A stretch of 64,000 bases of DNA from Pseudomonadales bacterium (GCA_019090615.1 JAHRVQ010000012.1:62001-126000); one strand, 5' to 3'; shown: positions 19,173 to 28,977, numbered from the stretch's first letter. Made by a program: numbers and translations. Notes: generated by a model from the sequence alone, not told the origin.

Positions 19173-19445
19173 CCACGCTATTTTTATTGTAGTAGAGAGC
19201 CTGACCGGGAAGGGATGGCTCGCGAAGACTCCTTTTGCATAACGCTAAATTGGTCTGCGCCGAAGGCCTTTATCCAGCACCATCCACTGCTTAACCATAA
19301 CTTTTAATACATTTCAAGACTATTCAGCTTAACCACATGATGCCATGATTACCGCGGACCAGACGCAGATTCATTGATCAACAATCATCGATGATGAAAT
19401 ATCTGCTATGGTAGGCAACGCTATTAATTCTAAGGAAACCTCTCC

Positions 19446-20633
19446 ATGGGTAAGCTGGATACATTTCGACAAGAAACGAGAACCTGGTTAGAAGAAAATT
19501 GCCCAGATGGGGCAAAGGGTTCAGGCCAGATTCCTTTCGGCAGTCGTTCTGTCGAACTCGAACCTGATGTCAGGCTCTGGCTGGAAAGGATGGCTGGACG
19601 TGGCTGGACTGTACCGACCTGGCCCAAAGAATATGGCGGCGCTGAACTCGACCGCGATGAATATAAAATTCTGATCGAAGAACTCAAACGGGTGGGCGCT
19701 CGCACCCCACTTACCGGACGTGGGGTGAACTATATTGGGCCAACAATCCTCGAATTTGGCACACCAGAACAAAAAGCCCGCTGGCTCCCTATATGCGCAC
19801 AGGGGAAAGGCGGCTGGGCCATGGGTTATTCTGAGCCTGGGGCCGGGTCCGACCTTGCCAGCTTATCCACGCAAGCAGTAAAACAAGGCGATAATTACAT
19901 CATTAACGGTAGAAAAACCTGGACCAGCGATGCCGTAGACTGTGATTATATTTTCGCCTTAGTCCGCACCTCACCAGAGAAGCCAAAACATGACGGCATT
20001 AGCCTGGTACTCATAGATATGCACCAACAAGGTGTACAGATAAACCCAATTCGCCTCATCTCTGGCTCCTCTCCTTTTTGTGAAACATTATTTGAAGACG
20101 CAATTGTCCCCACTGACGACCTGATTGGCGGGATCGATCGTGGCTGGACCGTAGGAAAACGGCTACTTCAATTTGAACGCTCAACCCATGCCGGCATCAA
20201 CATTTCCGGCTCACAGGGCGGACGAACCGAAAAAAGCAGAATGCCCGAACTGGTCAAAAAATACGTTGGCGTTGAAGACGGTAAGATCGCAGACAATAAT
20301 ATGAGAAACCGCTTAATCCAGCATGAAATGAACAATCAGGTACAGGGGATTACCCAGCGACGCGCACTTGCCGAACTGCGGAGCAGAGCACCAGGATTTA
20401 CATCCTCGGTAGTCAAACTCTCCAACGCATTAAATGTTCAGGATGGTGATGAATTAGCGATTGCTGCAATGGGCCAACAGGGCTTCCGTTGGGATACAGA
20501 AGGCGGCGCATCACAAAAAGAAGTTAATACGCTTAAACGGTGGCTTTACCAGAAATCTCTCACCATCGCAGGAGGCACAAAAGAAGTACAGCTCAATATC
20601 ATTGCCAAACGAGTCCTCGGCCTACCAGACTAG
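19446..20633 (+). CDS. Acyl-CoA dehydrogenase family protein
   Basis: A 395-residue flavoprotein of the acyl-CoA dehydrogenase superfamily, cytosolic. The N-terminal helical domain has WPKEYGG; the middle domain has GYSEPGAGSDLAS and NGRKTWTS, the usual flavin and substrate contacts; the C-terminal domain ends with AGGTKEVQLNIIAKRVLGLPD. The ribosome site AAGGAAA precedes the ATG. It is a clear paralogue of the gene at 50736, sharing the same N-terminal pattern (ETR-WL-NCP) and C-terminus. These belong to a subgroup common in lipid- and steroid-degrading bacteria, but the acyl substrate cannot be read from sequence. No ETF or hydratase gene is adjacent. Confidence 0.9.
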   Translation: MGKLDTFRQETRTWLEENCPDGAKGSGQIPFGSRSVELEPDVRLWLERMAGRGWTVPTWPKEYGGAELDRDEYKILIEELKRVGARTPLTGRGVNYIGPTILEFGTPEQKARWLPICAQGKGGWAMGYSEPGAGSDLASLSTQAVKQGDNYIINGRKTWTSDAVDCDYIFALVRTSPEKPKHDGISLVLIDMHQQGVQINPIRLISGSSPFCETLFEDAIVPTDDLIGGIDRGWTVGKRLLQFERSTHAGINISGSQGGRTEKSRMPELVKKYVGVEDGKIADNNMRNRLIQHEMNNQVQGITQRRALAELRSRAPGFTSSVVKLSNALNVQDGDELAIAAMGQQGFRWDTEGGASQKEVNTLKRWLYQKSLTIAGGTKEVQLNIIAKRVLGLPD

Positions 20634-21048
20634 ACGTTGACCCCACCACCTAGCTAGAAATGCTTGCCCACGCCAAAAAACTACCCAGTAATTGGCGCGG
20701 GCTATTTAGCATAAACTTCATTGCCGACTACAAAAGCCTACCCCGCATAACATTATTTTTAGCCAATTAGAAACACAAATAGAAAAATGTGATTTTTCCC
20801 ACATACCTCTCCGCATTGAGCGCTTACCATTGCGGACTCAGAGATCCATGAACAACAAATATATTCGCTAACATTTTCGATGCAGCTCTACACAATGGCT
20901 CTACACAATGGCTCTACACAATGGCTCGCAACAATGGCTCGCAACAATGGCTTGCAACAATGGCTATCCATAGTAGCTCTCGAAATTAGTTCTCAGAAAT
21001 AACTCACGAAATATTTATTCCTTCAACTTGAAGCGACGGGATGAAAAA
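20634..21048. other. Leader region of DyP-P450 gene
   Basis: A 415-bp gap. Its first half shows nothing I can name. Its second half is occupied by a 13-bp tandem array (20885-21001) that ends about 50 bp before the large fusion gene. Confidence 0.5.
20885..21001 (+). repeat. 13-bp tandem array, nine copies decaying toward the gene
   Basis: Three perfect copies of GCTCTACACAATG are followed by GCTCGCAACAATG twice, GCTTGCAACAATG, then three increasingly diverged 13-mers (GCTATCCATAGTA, GCTCTCGAAATTA, GTTCTCAGAAATA). The period is strict throughout. The gradient shows the array is newest at its distal end. Confidence 0.9.
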
Positions 21049-24000
21049 ATGAATAACGCAATGACTAGCAAACATATTGGCAACAGCTCGGAACTCATGG
21101 TCTTGATGCCAATAAAAAAAGGCCTGGTTGATACCGAATTCACCATGACCTATGCCTCCAGAATTCGTATCCTGCTAAAAATGTTCACCGAAATATTGGC
21201 AAAAAGCTTCGAAGAAAACCCTTACCGGCCATTCGCAGATTCACTGGACCAATTACGAATCATCAACAATGTCGGCTGGTCAATCATGGAAAATGGCCGC
21301 AAGTTGTTGCTGGTGGTTTCATTTAAAGGCGCATGGGAACCTTATATACGCTCCATCCAGAGAGACGCCGGCTCTATTCTTGATTTAATACTATGCTCCT
21401 GCGAAGGCTACGAAAATTACGTCTCTGATCATGGCTTTAATAAATTTTCCGAATGGGTCAGAAAATATCAAATTAACAACGAGTTCTTTTACTCTGGCAC
21501 ACCTGATTTAACAATCGATGACATTGAATATCTAAAATCTCTAGAACTGGCTCAAAGAACCCAAACACCGCTTCCTGATCGATCACTCATTGAAGGACCA
21601 CAACAAATTGCCGCTGCTATTCGACGCAAACTGATCGAAGAAAACCCAGCCGAATACGTTTCACAAGGTCTGAAACTGCTCGACGCACTATTTAGAATCA
21701 ACGATTTATTCCCTGAATATTCAGGTGAAAATAACACTCAGGACGGTCTCTATTTACGCCGCGTAGCAAACCAGTCACTAGGCGCTGATTTTGAAGATTC
21801 TCTTGATCAGGCACTGGACAATATGCCTGTTAGCAAACCGGCCATCAAACAAAGCATAGCCCCTCAGCTCAACTGGCTTAATCAGCCGCAACCTAAAAAC
21901 ACCACCGGCCAATCTCGCCGATTAACAGCCGAGGACTGCCGCTATATACAAGGCAACATACTCGACGGCTATGAAAACATGACCCATAGCTGCCTCCTGC
22001 TACTTCAAATTCAAGATCAGGCAGGTGCCCAAAAACTACTTATACGTTTACGAAAACAATTATCCCTGGCAGTCAACACATCAAAACACAGCCTTAAAAC
22101 CAACGTATTTTTTACCTATCAAGGACTAAAAAACCTCGGTGCAAGTACAACACAACTCAACGCATTACCAAAAGAGTTTTGCGAAGGTATGGAAGCCAGA
22201 TCTGGATTCCTAGGCGACCTGCGAGCCAACCACCCAGTAAACTGGCGACTTCCTGAACGCGAGCAACTTATCAACAATAACCCTGGCACAGATAAAGTTA
22301 ATCTTTCTTCGGTAGATATCGTGGTTCAGATTCAAAGAGAAATAAAGCAACCCGCCACCAATGCCCACAAATGGCAACAGTCCCACCCACTCTACAACGA
22401 TGTGAATGAATTATTATCCGGCATTAATGTCAACCTATTATCAGTACAACCACTGAACAGGAAAGCTCGAGAGGACGAAAAACCCGTTACCGGACATTTT
22501 GGTTATGTAGACGGCCTCAGCCAGCCCTGGGTCAATGTCGTAAATGATAACCAGCACAACAACCCCGATGAAAACTCTAATGAACACTCTAATGAACACT
22601 CTAATGAACATAAGGGCAATGCAAAAAACTTGGCTGCCAGGGATGAAGTTAAGCCCGGAGAGCTAATCCTCGGCTACGAAAATGACCACGGCGATGTTAT
22701 CGAGAACAACGACCAATTTTTCACTAACAGTACATTTATGGTACTACGCAAGCTCAAACAGAATGTTAAATCTTTCAATCACTTCATCACCCAGGGCGCT
22801 ATAAATACCTCATTATCAGAATCAGAGATTAAGGCAAAAATGATGGGCCGAGAAGCAACCGGTTATCCACTTTTTGAATCTGGCCGAGATAATCCGATAA
22901 ACAACTTTGATTACAGTTCAGACATAGACGGAAAGACCTGCCCCTGGCATTCGCATATCCGCCGCAGTAACCCAAGAGATTCTACCACCCACACGCCACG
23001 GATTTTACGCCGCGGATTTTCCTATGGGCCGGAGGGTGACTCCACGGACGACCAAGGTTTATTTTTCATGGCTTATAACGCTAATATCGCCGAACAGTTC
23101 GAAGTTATTCAACATTGGGTCAGTGGCGGCAATAGTGCAGGCACTTTTAGTGGCGAGACAGATCCATTACTTGGCCTGCCAAAAGCAAATAGCAGCCGAC
23201 CCTTTCGGTTTTATAGCACAACAACAGACCAGCAAGAATCGTTAGAAATGAATAACGCAAAAAACGATACCAGCAAACCCGACGAACAATTCGTCCGACT
23301 TGAATGGGGGATGTACCTGTTTGTTCCTTCTACCACTAGTATCGACATGTTGATTGATGGCCTACGACAGAATATAGACGGATACCTCACGCCAAATAAT
23401 TCACCCACTGACGAAGGATTAAACAAGGCAAAAACAATCATTACAAACCTTCAACGCCTGGAGCATTTTCAGTCCAGACAACCACCTATAGACCCTGAAG
23501 ACCTGGCTGCGCGCCAATGGAAAATTTTACTCGAGGATATCAGTTCAAAAAAATCAGGCTTAACCAGTACGCTGTGGTCAGTAATTAGAAACGACTATGG
23601 CGGTATACTTCGCACTACTTACGGCATATTGGTAGCCAATGAAACATGGGTACTCAGAATTGCCAGTGATTATGCAGCGTTCTCAGTATGCGAATATATG
23701 GACCGAATGACTAGCTCACTCGGTGCCCACTATCTGGGCATGGATCCACAACCGCAATGCCCAGGCGATGATCAATACGAAAATGCCGCATCAGAAGCCA
23801 ATGCAGACCTAGCCAGCGTAACAGAACAGGAAGCCTTTAACGTTGCCTACCAGACCGCCGATAAAATGATCTCAGCACTGAAAGCCAGAACCCCAAAAGG
23901 CTTAGCACAGGTGATCAACCTCCGCACCTTTGGTGAACTTTTGTTTGCTCAGTTATCCAATCACTGGTTTGGAATTCCTGATTATCTGGACCCAGGTCAA

Positions 24001-24870
24001 CATAATAAAGCGGATACATTTATTTACGGCGGATCGACCAAAGACAGCGAGGACGCACTGGTATGTCCCGCTGACTTTATTCGCGTAGGCGCCTATGTCT
24101 TTAACGCCAACCCAAGCGATTTTGTCCGCCAATTAGGCCGGCAGAGCGGCAAGCAACTACTAGATGCAGGAGAAAAGTATATCCGCGCAATACAGGATAA
24201 GTTAGCGAGCACCAGTATCGCCACACCGGCACAATTTCCCACCGCACGTGCGCTGATCGACAAAAAAATACCCAACAAACTGGCGCGCGGGCTTTTTGAA
24301 CGGATTCACAATCCACGTCAATTAGCCGCGACCTTACTAGGCCAGGTGCACGGTTTTGTGGCGCCAACCTACGGCAATTTTATTGGCGTACTTGACAAAA
24401 TGATTGCTGATACAAGCCTTTGGCGACTGCAGACAGAATGGCTGGCTAACCAGGATACAAGCCAACCAGACGACCCCACTAACAGCGACTGCCGATCTAT
24501 ACCCAATATGCAACAACCGCGGCGCTATGAAATTGCCAAAAACACGCTGCGAGACCCACTAGTGGTAGCCATGCGTACCGCCCCACAACCAGCCCAAATT
24601 TTTCGTACTGCAACTAAACCCACTACTATTGGCGCAGTTGAAGTTGCATCAGGCGATCGCCTGGTGCTAAGCCTTGAATCAGCAGCTCAGCAAAGCCCAG
24701 ATAAAACGTCAACCGCAGTGTTATTTGGCGGTGAATACGGATCAAGCCCAGGCAGTCATGCATGTCCAGGTCACGAACTGGCTATGGGTGTGTTGCTGGG
24801 TGGATTGGCCGCTTTATTAGATGCAGGAGATATAACAGAAGAAAGCCTGCTTATGCTATCTATTAAATAA
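21049..24870 (+). CDS. DyP-type peroxidase fused to a cytochrome P450-like domain
   Basis: A giant protein of about 1,273 residues; numbers here count from an upstream in-frame TTG (21028). Residues 1-290 form an alpha/beta N-terminal region with FKGAWEPYIRSI. Residues about 300-800 are a dye-decolourising peroxidase: GXXDG motif as GYVDG with distal Asp495, proximal heme ligand His643 in CPWHSHIRRSNPR, and distal Arg661 in ILRRGFSYG. The C-terminal part (about 830-1280) ends like a P450: SSPGSHACPGHELAMG gives thiolate Cys1246 with Gly at -4 and +2. The K-helix ExxR Glu is Val1180, and the cysteine-loop Phe is Ser. There is no signal peptide. Two hemes are expected. A peroxygenase or oxylipin-type role is possible by analogy with fungal peroxidase-P450 fusions, but this is inference. 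A 12-bp repeat lies inside the peroxidase part. Confidence 0.82.
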   Translation: MNNAMTSKHIGNSSELMVLMPIKKGLVDTEFTMTYASRIRILLKMFTEILAKSFEENPYRPFADSLDQLRIINNVGWSIMENGRKLLLVVSFKGAWEPYIRSIQRDAGSILDLILCSCEGYENYVSDHGFNKFSEWVRKYQINNEFFYSGTPDLTIDDIEYLKSLELAQRTQTPLPDRSLIEGPQQIAAAIRRKLIEENPAEYVSQGLKLLDALFRINDLFPEYSGENNTQDGLYLRRVANQSLGADFEDSLDQALDNMPVSKPAIKQSIAPQLNWLNQPQPKNTTGQSRRLTAEDCRYIQGNILDGYENMTHSCLLLLQIQDQAGAQKLLIRLRKQLSLAVNTSKHSLKTNVFFTYQGLKNLGASTTQLNALPKEFCEGMEARSGFLGDLRANHPVNWRLPEREQLINNNPGTDKVNLSSVDIVVQIQREIKQPATNAHKWQQSHPLYNDVNELLSGINVNLLSVQPLNRKAREDEKPVTGHFGYVDGLSQPWVNVVNDNQHNNPDENSNEHSNEHSNEHKGNAKNLAARDEVKPGELILGYENDHGDVIENNDQFFTNSTFMVLRKLKQNVKSFNHFITQGAINTSLSESEIKAKMMGREATGYPLFESGRDNPINNFDYSSDIDGKTCPWHSHIRRSNPRDSTTHTPRILRRGFSYGPEGDSTDDQGLFFMAYNANIAEQFEVIQHWVSGGNSAGTFSGETDPLLGLPKANSSRPFRFYSTTTDQQESLEMNNAKNDTSKPDEQFVRLEWGMYLFVPSTTSIDMLIDGLRQNIDGYLTPNNSPTDEGLNKAKTIITNLQRLEHFQSRQPPIDPEDLAARQWKILLEDISSKKSGLTSTLWSVIRNDYGGILRTTYGILVANETWVLRIASDYAAFSVCEYMDRMTSSLGAHYLGMDPQPQCPGDDQYENAASEANADLASVTEQEAFNVAYQTADKMISALKARTPKGLAQVINLRTFGELLFAQLSNHWFGIPDYLDPGQHNKADTFIYGGSTKDSEDALVCPADFIRVGAYVFNANPSDFVRQLGRQSGKQLLDAGEKYIRAIQDKLASTSIATPAQFPTARALIDKKIPNKLARGLFERIHNPRQLAATLLGQVHGFVAPTYGNFIGVLDKMIADTSLWRLQTEWLANQDTSQPDDPTNSDCRSIPNMQQPRRYEIAKNTLRDPLVVAMRTAPQPAQIFRTATKPTTIGAVEVASGDRLVLSLESAAQQSPDKTSTAVLFGGEYGSSPGSHACPGHELAMGVLLGGLAALLDAGDITEESLLMLSIK
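22574..22609 (+). repeat. 12-bp tandem repeat inside DyP domain
   Basis: ACTCTAATGAAC three times in perfect copy, encoding an Asn-Glu-His-Ser repeat in a loop just after the GXXDG motif. In frame, and not expected in the family. Confidence 0.9.
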
Positions 24871-24875
24871 AACGC

Positions 24876-27800
24876 TCATACCTGACTCAGGCCTGCAGTT
24901 GAAGCATGTTCGGCGGCGAGCTTTTTCGCTTCATTGAGATGCCATGGCATATCCATATTGGTAAACCCATTGATCGCCGCAACCAATGCCCGTCGGCTTT
25001 CCTCCTGACGATTAGTAAGCCATAAAAATTTGGCCAGATGCATCTGATTAACGGCCACATCATGCAAAGATTGTCGCGCCTGCGCCGACTTCATTGCTAG
25101 ATCTAAATAATACTCTGGAGCTGCCAGGGGTTGGTCGAAATCAAATGCATCCTGCTGCGCTGCAAGGAGTGCCAGGGTTCGGTAAGCCATCGGTTCACCC
25201 GCAATATCGCTTAAGTTCGCTCGTACCAAAGCATGTTCAGCGTAGCTTTTAGCAGCACCAAAATTACCAGTTGCGGTTAAGGCGTCAGCGTACCACGCAA
25301 TAAATATTGAGGCGTACATATAAAAACCGTTACTCGTTAACCAATCAATGGTTTTACCGAGCTTTTCAACCGCCTGGCGATCACCATTCAGCATCCAGTC
25401 AGCATAATATTCGACAACACAACCAATCGCATAACTTTGCGTCGCGCTATATTGAGCACACACTAATTTATGTCTTTTAGCGACCTCTAATCCTGTTTGC
25501 CATCGACCTTGCCATAACAATAACACGCCGTAAATCGCAAGCACCGAACCCTCAATGACATGATCAACATCCTTAAGTGATGCAAGTGCTTCCTGAAGTA
25601 ACACATCCGCCTGAATAAAGTCACCCCTATCAGCAACGATCAAGGCTTTATTCGCAACACCATAGGCAAAACCAACCGGTGGATTACTAACTGACCGAAC
25701 ACGCTGTTTTATATCAATCGCCTGATTCAAAAGCGGCATGGCAGCTCGATAATTGCCAGCAGCCGTATGACTTTGCCCAATAGTCATGACAATCTGGGCC
25801 GCCAACTTGTCATCAGCGATATCCTTAGCTACCAGCAAACCTTCCTCTAAACACCGAATTGATTGCAGCGGATCACCAAGCACATAATGTATCCAGCCAA
25901 GAGAATACTTCGTTTGCGCCAGCCCATTAAGGTTTCCGGTTTCTACAGCACACTTTGCTGCATGTTCCAGGATAGCCAAATTTTCTTTAGCCGGTTTATA
26001 AGTACAGGCGATTGCCCAACGCATACATATATTGATCCATTGTTCCATAACTGCTGGGGTCTGTGGCTTTTCTCGTAATTGGGTAAGTGCCAACAAGTAA
26101 TGATGCCGAGCACAATCTAATGAAGACACTGCCAACGCCTTGTCGCCGGCCTGCTCAGCATAGTTAATTGCAATATCATTTTCTGCAGCACCAAAATAGT
26201 GATACGTCATCGTTTCAAGGTGGGCTAAGCCGCCATTAATTTTGCCATCCTTATTGAGAATATCAGCAACTTTCGCATGCACCATCTGACGTTGTTTTAA
26301 AACCACAGAGTTGTAGATGACGTCGCGGGTGATACCGTGTTTAAACCGCAACATACCCTCCGTATTCGCTCTGTAGATCAGATCATGGTATCCAAGCTGA
26401 ACCAGGGTATTATCATTAACGTCATGCCCCAACACCTTCTCTAATAAATCCTGCGGAAAGATACGCCCAAGCACCGAGGCTATTTTTACTAGGTCGGCAT
26501 ATTGCTGCGGCAGCTTCTTGATTCGAACTTCAATCAGACCATGTAGGGTCGCCGGTATATTTATGAGTGTTCTGCTGCCTGAACCAGACTCTTTATTATT
26601 CGACAAAGACAAACACAGCTCTTCTATGAATAATATATTACCACCAGAACGATGATGTATTTCAGCCGCGATATCCAAATCAAATTGATTGGGAATCAAA
26701 CCATATATAGATTGCCGCGAATGATTAATACTGAAAGGTTGAAGATTAATAGACTGGCCGTTGTTGGCAGGATCATCAGGATCCAGAAACCGGCTCGCGA
26801 GCAATATCATGACAGGCACACGCAGCTCTATCTGTAAAAGCTTCAAGATCAGCAGACGAGAATTTTCATCTGCCCAATGCCAATCATCGATAGTAATAAT
26901 TACTGGTTTTTGCCACGCCTGAGTAACAAAAAAATCCACCAACAAATTGGCAGTGGTTTGCGCCTCGGTAGGTTTATTTCGGGTTCTGGAATTTTTGCTA
27001 AGCGTTGCACCCAAAAACTGCAATAACTTATCGTGATGCGGCAACCAGCTATGGTCCACCTCTTCCAGATAGGTAAAAATCGCCTCGCCAATCTGCTCCA
27101 GCGTTGAGGTAGGTTCTATACGCATAATCTGTCTTAACAAATCAACAAAAGGCTGAAATGGAACTCGATCAATATCGTTTTGGCAATAACCCTTAAAAAC
27201 ATGGTACTCATCCGCCACTAGAGAACTCAAAAACTCATCGACCAAACGCGTTTTGCCTAATCCGGCGTCACCAATGATGGTGGTAATTTTGATTTGACCT
27301 TCCAGTGCAGATCTAAGCACCGAAGCGCATTCATCAAGTTCGCTAACCCGTCCAATAAAAGGAGTCAATCCACGTAGCTGACTTGCCTCGAACCGGGTCG
27401 CCACACTGCTTTGGCCCAGGATGCGGTAGGCGTCTACAGGCAGCGCTTTACCCCTGAGAGATAACGGCTCAACGGGCTCAGTTAGAAAATACGGCAATAC
27501 TCCAGCGACGGTACTAGCACTGGCAAAGATTTCATCCTCACCCGCTGCATCTGCTAACCGAGACGCGGTATTTAGTGCGTCGCCATAAAGCTTGTACCGA
27601 CCCTGAAGTAAATCCCCTTCCTGCACGACAATCAAATCCGCATGAATACCAGAATGTAAACGTATCCGCTCAGGCGTTGCAAAAGCCCGATTAATTGACA
27701 AATTTGCTATGGTTTGATGTAACTCAAGTGCGGCTACCGTGGCCTTCTGAATATCCTCTTCGCTGGGCTTATCAAAGCCGAAAACTGCAAGTATACCATC

Positions 27801-27977
27801 GCCATAAAATTGATTAATTAAGCCATCGTGTGCAGCAACAATTTTTTCCGCAACAGCACGAATCTGAGATAAGGTTTCCGCTACTACTTCTGGATCATAT
27901 TTTTCTGCCAGTTGGGTCGAACCACAAATATCGGAAAACAAGATCGTCGCATGACAACGCCGAACCGATTCCTCCAT
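24876..27977 (-). CDS. Class III nucleotide cyclase-ATPase-TPR protein
   Basis: About 1,033 residues. An N-terminal class III cyclase domain has metal Asp16 in FSDICGST, Asp60 in YGDGILAVFG, and the Asn136/Arg140 pair in ALNTASRL. The usual purine-recognising Lys aligns with Gln, so cAMP specificity is not certain. Next is an AAA/STAND-type ATPase with Walker A GDAGLGKT (Lys242) and Walker B VIITIDDWHWADE. The C-terminal half is TPR-like helices. I moved the start to 27977 because GGAGGG precedes that ATG by four bases and the cyclase homology begins there; the frame is open to 28076. The layout is known in signal-responsive cyclases. It is divergent from a Crp-family gene, an obvious candidate receiver of its product. 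Its stop lies 5 bp from that of the DyP-P450 gene. Confidence 0.88.
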   Translation of the reverse strand: MEESVRRCHATILFSDICGSTQLAEKYDPEVVAETLSQIRAVAEKIVAAHDGLINQFYGDGILAVFGFDKPSEEDIQKATVAALELHQTIANLSINRAFATPERIRLHSGIHADLIVVQEGDLLQGRYKLYGDALNTASRLADAAGEDEIFASASTVAGVLPYFLTEPVEPLSLRGKALPVDAYRILGQSSVATRFEASQLRGLTPFIGRVSELDECASVLRSALEGQIKITTIIGDAGLGKTRLVDEFLSSLVADEYHVFKGYCQNDIDRVPFQPFVDLLRQIMRIEPTSTLEQIGEAIFTYLEEVDHSWLPHHDKLLQFLGATLSKNSRTRNKPTEAQTTANLLVDFFVTQAWQKPVIITIDDWHWADENSRLLILKLLQIELRVPVMILLASRFLDPDDPANNGQSINLQPFSINHSRQSIYGLIPNQFDLDIAAEIHHRSGGNILFIEELCLSLSNNKESGSGSRTLINIPATLHGLIEVRIKKLPQQYADLVKIASVLGRIFPQDLLEKVLGHDVNDNTLVQLGYHDLIYRANTEGMLRFKHGITRDVIYNSVVLKQRQMVHAKVADILNKDGKINGGLAHLETMTYHYFGAAENDIAINYAEQAGDKALAVSSLDCARHHYLLALTQLREKPQTPAVMEQWINICMRWAIACTYKPAKENLAILEHAAKCAVETGNLNGLAQTKYSLGWIHYVLGDPLQSIRCLEEGLLVAKDIADDKLAAQIVMTIGQSHTAAGNYRAAMPLLNQAIDIKQRVRSVSNPPVGFAYGVANKALIVADRGDFIQADVLLQEALASLKDVDHVIEGSVLAIYGVLLLWQGRWQTGLEVAKRHKLVCAQYSATQSYAIGCVVEYYADWMLNGDRQAVEKLGKTIDWLTSNGFYMYASIFIAWYADALTATGNFGAAKSYAEHALVRANLSDIAGEPMAYRTLALLAAQQDAFDFDQPLAAPEYYLDLAMKSAQARQSLHDVAVNQMHLAKFLWLTNRQEESRRALVAAINGFTNMDMPWHLNEAKKLAAEHASTAGLSQV

Positions 27978-28281
27978 AATACCCTCCAGGCATTCGTGTT
28001 TACCGAAAAATTTCTTAATATTGATCACGAAAACAGACCAACAACTCAGTTTCGCCATATCTAGCCTGACCATCATTTTGAAGAATAAAAACGACTATTC
28101 CGTCAATCTCTGACCAGCGATGCCTGATCAGCAAAAATAGTTAACTACCATGCTGGCATTCTAACCCCTGCTCATCTTATCATCCAGACATCTCAGCATT
28201 ACATTCCTGAAAGGTACCACCAGCCGAATGTAACTCGATAATAAAATCCGATTACACACTGCAAAAAGCGGAGCCTGCGCA
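27978..28281. promoter_or_regulatory. Divergent promoter region cyclase / Crp
   Basis: The 304 bp between the start codons of the cyclase and the Crp-family regulator must contain both promoters. I searched for a TGTGA-N6-TCACA-type operator and saw no convincing one. The part next to the cyclase is an open extension of its frame without family similarity. Confidence 0.5.
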
Positions 28282-28977
28282 ATGAACGATTTGATCGCCA
28301 ACCTTAGAAACGTCAAAGCTTTCAGTCAACTCAGCATGCAGCAACTGAAAAAAATTAGCGGCCTTTTTAGCACTCGAAGCTATCAAACATCGCAACTGGT
28401 CATCTCTTATGGCGCACCATCGCAAGGCGTTTATTTTCTCTCCGAAGGTTCCGTGCGGACAACTTTGTATAGCCCCCAGGGTCGCGAAATTAATTACCAG
28501 GATTTGCAACCGGGCGATATGTTTGGTGAACTCGGCGTCATAGACAATATGCCAAGAACAACCCACGTTATCGCCTTAGAAAACATCTCAGTACTCTGGA
28601 TTGCCGCCAATGACTTTATTAACCTGTTAAAAGTCTACCCCCAGGTCAGCCAGGCGACAATGCATAAGATGGCCGACCTGATACGGTTTCTCTGTGATCG
28701 AATCTATGAATTCAGCGCCCTTGATGTTAACCAACGTATCTGTGCCGAACTACTGCGTCTGGCGGTACCCGATGAAGTGGTCAACAATGCAGCAACCATC
28801 CAGAAATTACCTAAGCATCAGGAATTCGCCAACAGGCTCACAACCCACCGCGAAGCAGTTACCAGGGAGCTTGCGCGGCTAGAGAAAATTGGCTTAACCA
28901 CAAAAACAAACCGCACCCTCATTATTAACGATCTTGAGGCACTTCGACGAGAAACCGTAAAAGGAACCTCTGATTAA
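28282..28977 (+). CDS. Crp/Fnr-family transcription regulator
   Basis: A 231-residue regulator: an N-terminal cyclic-nucleotide-binding beta-roll (about 10-125), a dimerisation helix, and a C-terminal winged helix with FANRLTTHREAVTRELARLEKIGL-like recognition region near 185-208. The phosphate-binding cassette reads GELG (82-85) and PRTTHV with Arg92, keeping the Glu and Arg that hold cAMP in Crp; the neighbouring Ser is Thr. There are no FNR iron-sulfur cysteines. It is divergent from the nucleotide cyclase gene, which suggests a local cyclic-nucleotide circuit. The targets are unknown. Confidence 0.9.
   Translation: MNDLIANLRNVKAFSQLSMQQLKKISGLFSTRSYQTSQLVISYGAPSQGVYFLSEGSVRTTLYSPQGREINYQDLQPGDMFGELGVIDNMPRTTHVIALENISVLWIAANDFINLLKVYPQVSQATMHKMADLIRFLCDRIYEFSALDVNQRICAELLRLAVPDEVVNNAATIQKLPKHQEFANRLTTHREAVTRELARLEKIGLTTKTNRTLIINDLEALRRETVKGTSD

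Larger units (their letters stand above)
18419..19445. other. 1-kb gene-free region with repeats and possible sigma-54 promoter
   Basis: No ORF here resembles a real protein. The stretch holds a sigma-54-like site (18830-18845), a hairpin at 18929-18964 (GACGCTTT pairing with AAAGCGTC), and nested direct repeats between 19027 and 19172: AACAGTTGTAGT at both ends and a 20-mer AGTTGTACGGTCG[TC][TA]GTAAG at 19049 and 19125. A non-coding RNA is possible, but I cannot define one. Confidence 0.5.

Noticed and set aside
28100-28281. Crp operator in the divergent gap
   Set aside because: Palindromic words near 28110-28130 do not fit the TGTGA-N6-TCACA pattern well enough to report.
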